Below are positions 34,779 through 42,854 of a DNA stretch of 64,000 nucleotides, piece by piece. The notes beneath the pieces were generated by a model. It made no database searches, was not told where the DNA came from, and saw only the letters and a program-made list of their open reading frames with translations. How positions within the stretch are numbered: position 1 is the stretch's first letter; every line of letters begins with the position of its first letter. The position numbers and the translations under genes are program-made. This DNA is from Streptomyces viridochromogenes (GTDB lineage Bacteria; Actinomycetota; Actinomycetes; Streptomycetales; Streptomycetaceae): NCBI RefSeq assembly GCF_001270495.1, contig NZ_LGUR01000117.1, forward strand, positions 310,001 to 374,000, written 5' to 3'.

Positions 34779-34817
34779 GCGGGATGACCGCAGTACGGGC
34801 CGGCACTCGCATCCCGC
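34779..34817 (+). terminator. Hairpin between surface protein and HtaA-like genes
   Basis: GCGGGATG/CATCCCGC, 8-bp perfect stem with a 23-nt loop containing GGGCCGG, in the 103-nt gap. It could attenuate transcription into the HtaA-like gene. Confidence 0.4.
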
Positions 34818-34873
34818 CCCGCACCTGACCGCACATTCCTGACGTTCCAGATATTCCAGAGGGGGACTTGAAG

Positions 34874-35869
34874 ATGGGGAAAAGACCCGGCGCCGCCGCC
34901 GTGACAGGCGGTGCCCTGCTCGCGCTGCTCTGTCCGGGCGCGGGGTCGGCGGTCGCACAGGACGCGGGCCCGTTCCCGCGCCCGGTGTCCGGCGGGTACG
35001 CGAGCTGGACGACGGCCGATGCTGAGCCGGCCGACCACGACATGACGATCGCCGTCGGTGAACCCGCCACAGGAGGATCCGTGGACCGCGCCTGGTTCCC
35101 GGCGACGGGCGGCGGCGCGGATCCCGAATCGGGCGCCGCGGAGATCGAGTTGGGCGGCACGGCCCGGATCCTTCCGGCCTCCGACGCGATGCCGCCGTTG
35201 ACGCTGGGCGGCCTGCGACTGGAGTTGGACGGTGGCGACGACGGCGGCAGCGGCGCCCTCTACGCCCGTACGACCACCGACGGCCACGCGCGTGAGCTGG
35301 CGCTGGCCGCCATGACGGCGGACGGCGCCGCCCCTGCCGTACGGGCAGGCGGGGTGACATGGGCCGGGCTGCGGGCGTCACTCACGGGCGAGGGCGCGCG
35401 GCTGCTGGCGGAGTGGAGCGGGGAGCCGTTCGCCGAGGGCGACCCTCTGGGCCGACTCGATGTGACGGTCGGTACGGGGAGCGCCCCCTCCCCGGGGCCC
35501 GGCGGCTCCGCGCCACCCGCCGGGACACCGTCTCCGTCGCCGGACACCACGGCCCCGAACGGGCCGAAACAGCCGAGCCAGCCGGACCGCGCCACGCCGT
35601 CCTCACCGGCGGCGACCGTGTCGGCCGGAGACCTGGCTGCGGGCGGCGAACAGACCGTGCGCGGCGCGGGGTTCGAGCCCGGCGAGGTCGTCCTCGTCGC
35701 GATCGACGCCGACACCCGGTACCAGGCGGTGGCCGACGAGGAGGGACGTGTCTCACGGGCCTTCCCGGTGTACGCGACCTCCGTCGAGGGCACGCACACG
35801 GTCGAGCTCCGCTCCGTCACCGGCGAACGCGTGGCGGCCACCCGGTTCGAGGTCCGGCCCTCGGGCTGA
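34874..35869 (+). CDS. Secreted HtaA-like heme-binding domain protein
   Basis: 331 aa. Signal peptide ends around AVAQD (residue 28). Residues about 35-200 resemble an HtaA domain: GGYASW at the start, GAAEIELGGTARI, LTLGGLRLELDGGDDGGSGA LYARTT-type strands, and the closing VTWAGLRASLTGEGARLLAE. The usual W-G-V-K-S-F-R-Y opening is degenerate. A Pro/Ser-rich linker precedes an Ig-like strand domain (residues 255-331). No membrane anchor is visible. In corynebacteria HtaA proteins strip heme from hemoglobin and pass it to HmuT. ATG at 34874 follows GGGGGA. Confidence 0.7.
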   Translation: MGKRPGAAAVTGGALLALLCPGAGSAVAQDAGPFPRPVSGGYASWTTADAEPADHDMTIAVGEPATGGSVDRAWFPATGGGADPESGAAEIELGGTARILPASDAMPPLTLGGLRLELDGGDDGGSGALYARTTTDGHARELALAAMTADGAAPAVRAGGVTWAGLRASLTGEGARLLAEWSGEPFAEGDPLGRLDVTVGTGSAPSPGPGGSAPPAGTPSPSPDTTAPNGPKQPSQPDRATPSSPAATVSAGDLAAGGEQTVRGAGFEPGEVVLVAIDADTRYQAVADEEGRVSRAFPVYATSVEGTHTVELRSVTGERVAATRFEVRPSG

Positions 35870-35899
35870 CCCGGGCGCGAGAAGGAGCGAATCCGAACC

Positions 35900-35925
35900 A
35901 GGAGCGGGCCGCGCGGCCCGCTCCT
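35900..35925 (+). terminator. Terminator hairpin after the HtaA-like gene
   Basis: A perfect 26-bp palindrome AGGAGCGGGCCGC/GCGGCCCGCTCCT 31 nt after the stop codon. No U-tract follows, as is usual in Streptomyces. Confidence 0.7.
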
Positions 35926-36013
35926 CGGCATACCCAACCGCCCTCAACTGCCGTTCTGGATACGGGAGTTGGAAGTACATCGCCATGCGTTGACAAGCGA
36001 CGGGAATTCATAC

Positions 36014-36032
36014 TTAGGTTTGCCTTACCTAA
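36014..36032. promoter_or_regulatory. Second iron box
   Basis: TTAGGTTTGCCTTACCTAA, a near-perfect 19-bp inverted repeat of the DmdR1/IdeR type, 57 nt before the ATG at 36089. It implies that the small secreted protein, and possibly the large one after it, are iron-repressed as a separate unit from the first box. Confidence 0.88.
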
Positions 36033-36088
36033 CCACCCGCAGATAACCCCCGCAGGGTTGTCGCACCCCAGAAAGGTGTCCGCTCACC

Positions 36089-36628
36089 ATGAGACCCGTC
36101 CTCTCCGCCCGTACCACCGCCCGCGCCGGCCTCGCCGTCATCGCCTCCTCCGCCCTCACCCTGGGCCTGGCGACCTCGGCCTCCGCCGCCACCTCGACGC
36201 GCACGGTCACCGACGGCGGCACGACGTACAACCTCTCGGTGACCGCCCCGAACACGGCGACCGCCGCCGGACAGGTCATCAACGTCACCGGCTCCGGCTT
36301 CAACACCGGCCAGGGGATCTACGTGGGTCTGTGCGTGGTCGACGGCGCACCGGGCGCGAACAAGCCCACCCCGTGTCTGGGCGGCCAGGACGAGACCGGC
36401 TCCACGGGCGCCTCGCACTGGGTCAACAACACCTTCGGCGGCATGTTCGCCAACAGCTCCAAGTTCGGCTCCGGCGGCACCTTCAACGTGAACATCTACG
36501 TCAAGGCCACCCTCGACGACGGCACCGTCTGCGGCCAGGACGTCGACTGCGCCGTCGTCACGCGTGCCGACCACTTCGACAGCAACGACCGCAACTACGA
36601 CGTGCACGTCCCGATCACCTTCCAGTAA
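36089..36628 (+). CDS. Secreted neocarzinostatin-like domain protein, unanchored
   Basis: 179 aa. Signal peptide to about residue 33 (LGLATSASAAT). The rest is a single four-cysteine domain: GSGFNTGQGIYVGLC, KPTPCLGG, VCGQDVDC and VVTRADH, ending VHVPITF. It lacks a stalk, sorting motif or membrane helix, so it should be released. This is the likely soluble partner of the two anchored proteins with the same domain. An iron box precedes it; a strong hairpin follows at 36654. Confidence 0.8.
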   Translation: MRPVLSARTTARAGLAVIASSALTLGLATSASAATSTRTVTDGGTTYNLSVTAPNTATAAGQVINVTGSGFNTGQGIYVGLCVVDGAPGANKPTPCLGGQDETGSTGASHWVNNTFGGMFANSSKFGSGGTFNVNIYVKATLDDGTVCGQDVDCAVVTRADHFDSNDRNYDVHVPITFQ

Positions 36629-36653
36629 GCGCGCGTAGCACCGACTGGTACTC

Positions 36654-36675
36654 GGGCCGGCCACCCGGCCGGCCC
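36654..36675 (+). terminator. Terminator or attenuator hairpin
   Basis: GGGCCGGCC-ACCC-GGCCGGCCC, 9-bp perfect stem followed by TTT, in the gap between the secreted protein and the large anchored protein. It may reduce read-through, giving more of the soluble protein than of the large one. Confidence 0.7.
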
Positions 36676-36721
36676 TTTCCGGTACGTCCGCATCCCGAAC
36701 TCCTTCCCGTAGGAACCCGCC

Positions 36722-39337
36722 ATGACAGACGACACAACCACGCGGCGGCGGCCGGCCACCCCGGCCGTACGCCGGCTCAGACGCCCCGCGGCGCTTCTGG
36801 GCGCCGTCGCCCTGGTGGCCGCCGGAGCCACGGCCGTGACCGTCGGCTCGCCCGCCCAGGCCGCCGACACCCCGAGGACGGCCCTCGGCAAGCAGGGCCA
36901 GAAGCTCTCGGTCTCCGCCTCCGCGAACATCGACCCGGCCGGCGAGACCCTGCGCGTCACCGGCGAGGGCTACGACGACACCAAGGGCGTCTACGTCGCC
37001 GTCTGCAAGGACAACGGCGACAACCGCGTCCCCACCCCCTGCCTCGGCGGCGCCGACCAGAGCGGCAGCAGCGGTTCCTCGGTGTGGATCATCCCCAGGG
37101 ACGCCTCCGACGAGGGCGCGGGCACGGTCGCCGAACGGTGGGGCGAGGGCGGCACCTTCGACGTCGACCTGGGTGTCAAGGCCAAGGACAGCGGCCTCGA
37201 CTGCCTGGAGGTCGCCTGCTCCGTCGTCACCCGTGTCGATCACAACGGCCCCGGCGACCGCTCCCAGGACGTCCGCATCCCGATCACCTTCGAGGGCCAT
37301 GACCCGGGCGATGGGGACGGCGACGGCGACGGTGTGGACGTCCCGCCGGGCACCGTCAGCTATGTGAAAGCGGCCGAGTTCACCACCGCAGGACGCCCCC
37401 TGGACCTCCTCCTCCACCCCGGCTCGGGGAAGCTGTACGTCGGTTCGGACAACATCCCCGACACCTCCGACGTGGCCGAGCAGGGCCTCTACGTCCTGGA
37501 CCCGGGTGACGGCAAGGTCCTCGGGCACATCGCCCAGGCGCCCGGCCCGAACGGTGCGATGGCCGCCCGTGTGGTCCGGCGGATCGCCGGCCCGCTCCCC
37601 GGCGACGGCGTGGTCTTCCACTACCCGCTGCGCGGCATAGGCACCGCCAAGCAAGGGGACGCGGTCGCGCGGGGCGTCTGGTTCAACGGCGCGACGTTCA
37701 CCGGCGTCGGTCAGGACGCGGACACCTCCACCGTCCTGGTCGCGGCGGGCCCCGAGCTGCGCCGCGTCGAGATCGCCACCGGCGCCGTGCGGGACACCGT
37801 CACGCTGGAGGGCGGCAACCAACTCGGCGTGGACGCCGCGCGCGGCACCGCCTGGTCCGTGGGCACCAGCGAGGGCAAGCCGGTGCTGCGCCGTGTGGAC
37901 ACCGCAACCTTCGAGGTCACCGCCACGGCCGAACTCCCCGCCGACTCCGTCTTCTTCGTCGAACCGGACCCGGCCACCGGCAACGTCTGGGTGGCGAGCG
38001 GGACTTCGGTGCTCGTCTTCGACAAGGACGGCAAGCCGCTGACCACCCTGACGGGCGCGGACCGGCCCACGGCGGCGGCCTTCGACAAGACCACCGGGCG
38101 GGCCTTCGTGCTGCGCGAGGACCTCTCCGAGAGCACCTCGGACCAGAACGGCTCGCTCCAGATCCTCGACAGCGCGACGTTCCGGCGGACGGCCGACCCG
38201 CTCTCCCTCGCGGGCAGCCTCGCGGGCGCCTACGCGGGCGTCGCCGTCACCCCCGGTGCGGCCTCCGTGTACGTCACCAAGCAGGCGGAGAGCAAGGTCG
38301 TCAAGCTCGACCTGCGTATGTCCCCCAAGGTCACCCAGTCCCCCACCGACCAGTCCGCCGACCCCGGCGACGAGGTCACGTTCGTCGCGGCGGCCGAGGG
38401 CACCCCCGAGCCGACCGTGCGCTGGCAGGTCAGCCCGGACGGCGGCCAGACCTGGTCGGCGCTGGAGGGCGCGACGAAGAACGCGTACTCCTTCACCGCC
38501 AGGGCGGCGCAGAACGGCTACCGGTACCGCGCCGAGTTCACGAACGCCGTGGGCACGACCCGTACCGCGCCGATCACGCTGACGGTCACCGAGTCCACCG
38601 GGGACGGCGGCGCCACCGGAGGCGGCGACGGCGGAGAGGAGTCCGAGCCGTCGGGCAGCAGGACCGAGACCGGCTCCGAGGGCCAGAAGCTCACCGTCAC
38701 CCCGGTCAACCACCTGGCCACCGAGAACCAGACACTGAAGGTCACCGGCGCCGGCTACGACACCGACAAGGGCGTCTACGTCGCCCTGTGTGTCGACAAC
38801 GGCGACGGCGAACTGCCGACGCCGTGCGTCGGCGGTGTCGACATGAGCGGCGCGTCCCACTCCTCGGCGTGGATCTCCTCCAACCCGCCGGACTACGGCC
38901 AGGACCTCGCGATCCCGTACGGCGACGGCGGCTCCTTCGAGGTCGAGCTGTCGGTGGACGCCAAGGACGAGTTCACCGACTGCTTCAAGGCCAGGTGCGT
39001 CCTCGCCACCCGCGCCGACCACACCCTCTCGGGCGACCGCTCCCAGGACGTGAAGGTCCCGGTCAGCTTCGTCGGACAGGACCCGGTGGACACGGACCCG
39101 GAGCCCGGAGACACCGGCGGGACGGGTGGTCCCGGTTCCTCGGGCGGCACGACGGGCGGCGCTAGGGACACGGCCGGTGGCAGCACCACGGGTTCGACCG
39201 GCGGCGGCACCGGCACGTCCACCGCGGGCGGCGGCCTCGCCTCCACCGGCCTCACCGTGATCTCCGCCGCCGCGCTCGCGGCCGCCCTGACAGCCACGGG
39301 CTGGGTGGCCTACCGCCGGGGCCGCAGGGTCGAGTGA
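36722..39337 (+). CDS. Large sortase-anchored protein: two neocarzinostatin-like domains, beta-propeller and Ig domain
   Basis: 871 aa. Long signal peptide (cleavage near SPAQAAD, residue 48). First four-Cys domain at about 57-195 (GYDDTKGVYVAVC, PTPCLGG, TRVDH); residues 215-535 are a YncE-like beta-propeller (LDLLLHPGSGKLYVGSDN, VEPDPATGNVWVASGT); residues 540-625 an Ig-like domain (EPTVRWQVSPDGGQTWSALE); second four-Cys domain at about 650-790 (GYDTDKGVYVALC, PTPCVGG, TRADH). Then a Gly/Thr stalk and LASTG at 839-843 with helix and RRGRR tail. Likely displayed on the aerial or vegetative surface. Iron control through the box at 36014 is inferred. Confidence 0.8.
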   Translation: MTDDTTTRRRPATPAVRRLRRPAALLGAVALVAAGATAVTVGSPAQAADTPRTALGKQGQKLSVSASANIDPAGETLRVTGEGYDDTKGVYVAVCKDNGDNRVPTPCLGGADQSGSSGSSVWIIPRDASDEGAGTVAERWGEGGTFDVDLGVKAKDSGLDCLEVACSVVTRVDHNGPGDRSQDVRIPITFEGHDPGDGDGDGDGVDVPPGTVSYVKAAEFTTAGRPLDLLLHPGSGKLYVGSDNIPDTSDVAEQGLYVLDPGDGKVLGHIAQAPGPNGAMAARVVRRIAGPLPGDGVVFHYPLRGIGTAKQGDAVARGVWFNGATFTGVGQDADTSTVLVAAGPELRRVEIATGAVRDTVTLEGGNQLGVDAARGTAWSVGTSEGKPVLRRVDTATFEVTATAELPADSVFFVEPDPATGNVWVASGTSVLVFDKDGKPLTTLTGADRPTAAAFDKTTGRAFVLREDLSESTSDQNGSLQILDSATFRRTADPLSLAGSLAGAYAGVAVTPGAASVYVTKQAESKVVKLDLRMSPKVTQSPTDQSADPGDEVTFVAAAEGTPEPTVRWQVSPDGGQTWSALEGATKNAYSFTARAAQNGYRYRAEFTNAVGTTRTAPITLTVTESTGDGGATGGGDGGEESEPSGSRTETGSEGQKLTVTPVNHLATENQTLKVTGAGYDTDKGVYVALCVDNGDGELPTPCVGGVDMSGASHSSAWISSNPPDYGQDLAIPYGDGGSFEVELSVDAKDEFTDCFKARCVLATRADHTLSGDRSQDVKVPVSFVGQDPVDTDPEPGDTGGTGGPGSSGGTTGGARDTAGGSTTGSTGGGTGTSTAGGGLASTGLTVISAAALAAALTATGWVAYRRGRRVE

Positions 39338-39347
39338 CCTGGGGTGG

Positions 39348-40073
39348 TCACGCCGTGCGGCCCGCCACCACCCACCTCGACGGCAGCTCGATACGCGTGC
39401 CGTCGGGCCCGTACTCCGTGGTGATCAACGGCAGTTCGCCGCCGGCGAGGACGGTGAGCCCGGCCGCGCGCAGGTACTCGGGCACGGACTCGTCGGCCAC
39501 CTCGCCGGGGGCGATACCGTGCCGGAAGACGGGCGCGAGCTTGGGCGGCGGGCCCGACGGGCCCTGGGCGAGGCCCAGCAGGACGGGCTTGGCGGACTCG
39601 GAGAGTTCGACGAGGAAGACCCGGCCGCGCTCACCGACCAGCGTGGCGATCTGGTTCACCATCGACTGCCGGTCGTCGGGCTCGGCCTGGTGCAGGACGC
39701 CCCGCACATAGACGTTGGCGTCACCGAGTTCGGCGTGCAGCGTCTCGGCCTCGGCCTTCTCCACGGCGTCGAACAACCGGTACGTCGCCGGCCCCGCGGG
39801 GTCGGCGCGCCGGGCGTGGTCGAGGGCCGCGGCGGACAGGTCGGCGCCGACGACGCGCGGGAAGCGCTCGGCGAGGAAACGGGTCTGGGTGCCGTTGCCG
39901 CAGCCCAGGTCCACCATCGCCAGAGCAGGATCGGTCAGGTACGCCTCGAAGAGGGCCAGATGGCGGCCGGCGGTCAGGGCCGGTTCCGCGTCCCAGAACA
40001 CCGCCCCCGGTTCCTCGGGGGCTTCACGCCAGAAGCCCTCCCAGGCCTCCCGGTAACGACTCGTCACACTCAT
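39348..40073 (-). CDS. Class I SAM-dependent methyltransferase
   Basis: 241 aa. SAM motif MVDLGCGNGTQTRFLAERFP near residue 55, then VVGADLSAAALDHARR, and a C-terminal beta-strand region VLAGGELPLITTEYG. The substrate is unknown. It converges with the large anchored protein gene (10-nt gap). Confidence 0.83.
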   Translation of the reverse strand: MSVTSRYREAWEGFWREAPEEPGAVFWDAEPALTAGRHLALFEAYLTDPALAMVDLGCGNGTQTRFLAERFPRVVGADLSAAALDHARRADPAGPATYRLFDAVEKAEAETLHAELGDANVYVRGVLHQAEPDDRQSMVNQIATLVGERGRVFLVELSESAKPVLLGLAQGPSGPPPKLAPVFRHGIAPGEVADESVPEYLRAAGLTVLAGGELPLITTEYGPDGTRIELPSRWVVAGRTA

Positions 40074-40226
40074 GCCCGACTCCCCAGGTTGCGACGCCGA
40101 CCCGCCGTGAAGTGACGGGCGAGTACGGTTTATCGCGGCCTGGTTTCGGCCACAAGCGCGCGGCGCATACCTTCACTCCGCATTCGAGACCCGTACGCCG
40201 TCGTGCGCCCTTTGGGCCACGATGTG

Positions 40227-42668
40227 TCAGCGGCGCGGGACCGTGAGTTCGAACCAGACGGCCTTGCCGGTGCTCGTACGGCTCGCGCCCCACGCACGGG
40301 CCAGCACACTCACGACCCGCAGGCCGCGCCCGACGTCGTCGGTGGGCCCGGCATTCAGCAGGGTCGGCAGGTCGTGATCGTCGTCGTCCACCTCGCACAG
40401 CAGCGTGTCACCGCGCACGAGGCGCAGTTCGACGGGGCGGCTGTGGGAGTGCCGTACGGCGTTGGTGACGAGCTCGCTGACCATCAGTTCGGCGCTGTCG
40501 GCGAGGCCGCCCAGGCCCCAGTCGTGCAGCTGCTCCCGGACGACGGCGCGGGCCCGGCGGGCCTCCACCGGGTCGAGGGGGAGCCGCCATTCGGCGACGT
40601 CCTCCGGTTCGATGCCGTTGAGCCGGGCCATCAGCAGGGCCACGTCGTCCTTGCGGCCGCCGCGTGTGTTGAGCGACCGGATGACGGTGTCGCAGGCGTC
40701 GTCCATGGAGGCGGCCGGGTGGGCGGCGGACTCGCAGAGTGTCGCGAGTCCCACACCGATGTCCTCGCCGCGCACCTCGACCAGCCCGTCGGTGCACATC
40801 ACGATCCGGTCGCCGGGCTCCACGCGCACGCGTACCGCCTCGAAGGGGACCCCGCCGACGCCGATCGGCGCACCCGTGGGCAGGTCGAGCAGCTCGCTGC
40901 GCCCGTCCTCGGCGCGGACCAGGACGGGCGGGATATGGCCGGCGTTGGCGATGTGGAGCTCGCTCGCGATGGGGTCGTAGACGGCGTACAGGCAGGTCGC
41001 GAGGTAGGTGTCGCCGAGGCGCTGGGCGAGGTCGTCGAGGTTGCGCAGCAGCCGTGCGGGCGGCAGGTCCAGGGCGGCCATGGTCTGCACGGCCGTACGC
41101 AACTGGCCCATCATGGCGGCCGAGTTGAGGCCGTGGCCCATCACGTCGCCGACGACGAGGGCGGTGCGCGCGCCGGGCAGTTTCACGGAATCGAACCAGT
41201 CGCCGCCGACCCGGCCGAGGAGGGTGCCGGGCAGATAGCGGGTGGCGATGTCGCAGCCCGCCATACGCGGCGGGATGTGCGGCAGCATGCTGTCCTGGAG
41301 GGTCTCGGCGACGCTCTCCTGGTACGTGTACATGCGCGCGTTGTCGAGCACGAGGCCCGCGCGGGCGGCGAGTTCGGCGCCGGTGACGCGGTCCATGTCG
41401 TTGAAGACGGGCCGCTCGGGGTGGCGCAGCAGGATCATGAACCCCAGCACCACGTCACGGGCCTTGAGCGGCACGACCAGCATGGAACGGCCCGTGATGA
41501 GCGGCCGGATGTCGCGCTTCTCGAACTGGGAGGCGATGGCATGGCCCATCTCCTCGCTGATGCGCGGCACAAGCACGGGATCGCCGGTGGTCATGCACTG
41601 GAAGAACGGCGTGTGCGCGGGGAAGGGCATGGCCTCGCCGACCGGCACGACGTCGTCCCAGCGGCCGGGTTCGTCGGTGTGCTCGACGGCGACCCGGTGC
41701 CACATGGTGGTCGTGTCCGGCACGCCCTCGGGGAACCCCTCGCCCGCGACGACCTGTTCGCGCAGATAGGTGCCGGCGACGTCGGTGAAGCGGGGCACGA
41801 CGGCCTTGCTGACCTCGATGATGGTCCGCGACAGATCGAGGGAGGTGCCGATGCGGCCGCTGACCTCGTTGAGGAACTCCAGCCGTTCGCGTACGGCCGC
41901 GTATTCGAGGTTCTCGACGTCGTCGGGGTCCTCCTGCGGTAACGGCAGGCCCTGAGCGGCGGCCCGGGCGGCCCGCTCCCGGCGGGCCCTGCGCTCGACG
42001 CGCCGGGGCACGCCCCAGTCGGGGGTGACGGGCACCCGGTCGTTCTGGCTGAACTCCAGGACGGGATAGCCCAGTTCGAGGATCTGTCCGACGATGCGGG
42101 CGCTGTCGTCGACGCTCATGCTGGGGAGGATCTCGGGGAGCTTGCGAGCGAGTTCCTCGGCGCCGGGGAAGTCGGTGTGCAGGGCGAACCCGGGAGCGAC
42201 ACGCTCGTAGCGGGTGTCCCCGTCGTGCTCCTGGTCGTCCTGCTGGAGCCGTCCCACGTCGGCGCCGAGCACGAGCAGCCGCTCCGGCCCGGGTCCCACC
42301 AGCGGGTAGGCCCACCACAGCACGTCGACGCGATCGCGCTCGGGCACGGTGAGACGGGCGCGGCCCGCCGCCGGGTAGTACAGCCGCCCGTCGAGGGAGG
42401 ATTCGAGATCGTGGCCGAGACCGTCGTACGCCGCGTAGGCGCCGTACGGGGAGACGTCGTCGTCCTCGGGGAGCGCTCCGGAGACGGGCAGCAGGTCGAC
42501 GGCCGGGCGTCCGAGCGCCTCCTCCTTGGCGGCACCGAACAGACGGCGTGCGCCGGAGCTCCAGTGCGAGACGAGGCCCTCGCGGTCCACCACGACCACG
42601 GCCAGCGGGATCCGTCCGGACGCGGCTTGTTCCGCCACCGCGCCGTCCCTCTCGGTGCCACGGTCCAT
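40227..42668 (-). CDS. SpoIIE-type PP2C phosphatase with PAS, GAF and kinase-like ATPase domains
   Basis: 813 aa. PAS domain at about 18-130 (PLAVVVVDREGLVSHWSSGA), a linker, GAF-like domain at about 260-440, SpoIIE/PP2C phosphatase at about 455-670 (LLGRVGGDWFDSVKLPG, VVGDVMGHG, MCTDGLVE, KDDVALLMARL) and a C-terminal HATPase domain at about 685-810 (LMVSELVTNAVRHSH, GRGLRVVSVLA). This set can sense a signal, dephosphorylate an anti-sigma antagonist and phosphorylate it again (RsbW-like), so it likely controls a stress or developmental sigma factor. Streptomyces have dozens of such genes. Confidence 0.9.
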   Translation of the reverse strand: MDRGTERDGAVAEQAASGRIPLAVVVVDREGLVSHWSSGARRLFGAAKEEALGRPAVDLLPVSGALPEDDDVSPYGAYAAYDGLGHDLESSLDGRLYYPAAGRARLTVPERDRVDVLWWAYPLVGPGPERLLVLGADVGRLQQDDQEHDGDTRYERVAPGFALHTDFPGAEELARKLPEILPSMSVDDSARIVGQILELGYPVLEFSQNDRVPVTPDWGVPRRVERRARRERAARAAAQGLPLPQEDPDDVENLEYAAVRERLEFLNEVSGRIGTSLDLSRTIIEVSKAVVPRFTDVAGTYLREQVVAGEGFPEGVPDTTTMWHRVAVEHTDEPGRWDDVVPVGEAMPFPAHTPFFQCMTTGDPVLVPRISEEMGHAIASQFEKRDIRPLITGRSMLVVPLKARDVVLGFMILLRHPERPVFNDMDRVTGAELAARAGLVLDNARMYTYQESVAETLQDSMLPHIPPRMAGCDIATRYLPGTLLGRVGGDWFDSVKLPGARTALVVGDVMGHGLNSAAMMGQLRTAVQTMAALDLPPARLLRNLDDLAQRLGDTYLATCLYAVYDPIASELHIANAGHIPPVLVRAEDGRSELLDLPTGAPIGVGGVPFEAVRVRVEPGDRIVMCTDGLVEVRGEDIGVGLATLCESAAHPAASMDDACDTVIRSLNTRGGRKDDVALLMARLNGIEPEDVAEWRLPLDPVEARRARAVVREQLHDWGLGGLADSAELMVSELVTNAVRHSHSRPVELRLVRGDTLLCEVDDDDHDLPTLLNAGPTDDVGRGLRVVSVLARAWGASRTSTGKAVWFELTVPRR

Positions 42669-42854
42669 CGCCCAGGCCCTCTCTCCCCAAGGCTCCGCAA
42701 GATCTGCGCGCCCCCACCACCGTACGGCTCAGGGCCGAGGCGATGTGCCGCAATACGGGAATTGATGAGACAGGTTCACGTCGCCTCGCGCATCGGCCGC
42801 AGGGCCCGTCCACAGCGCGTCCGCGCAGGACAGGCCGGTGTCCCGGTCGTCGGC

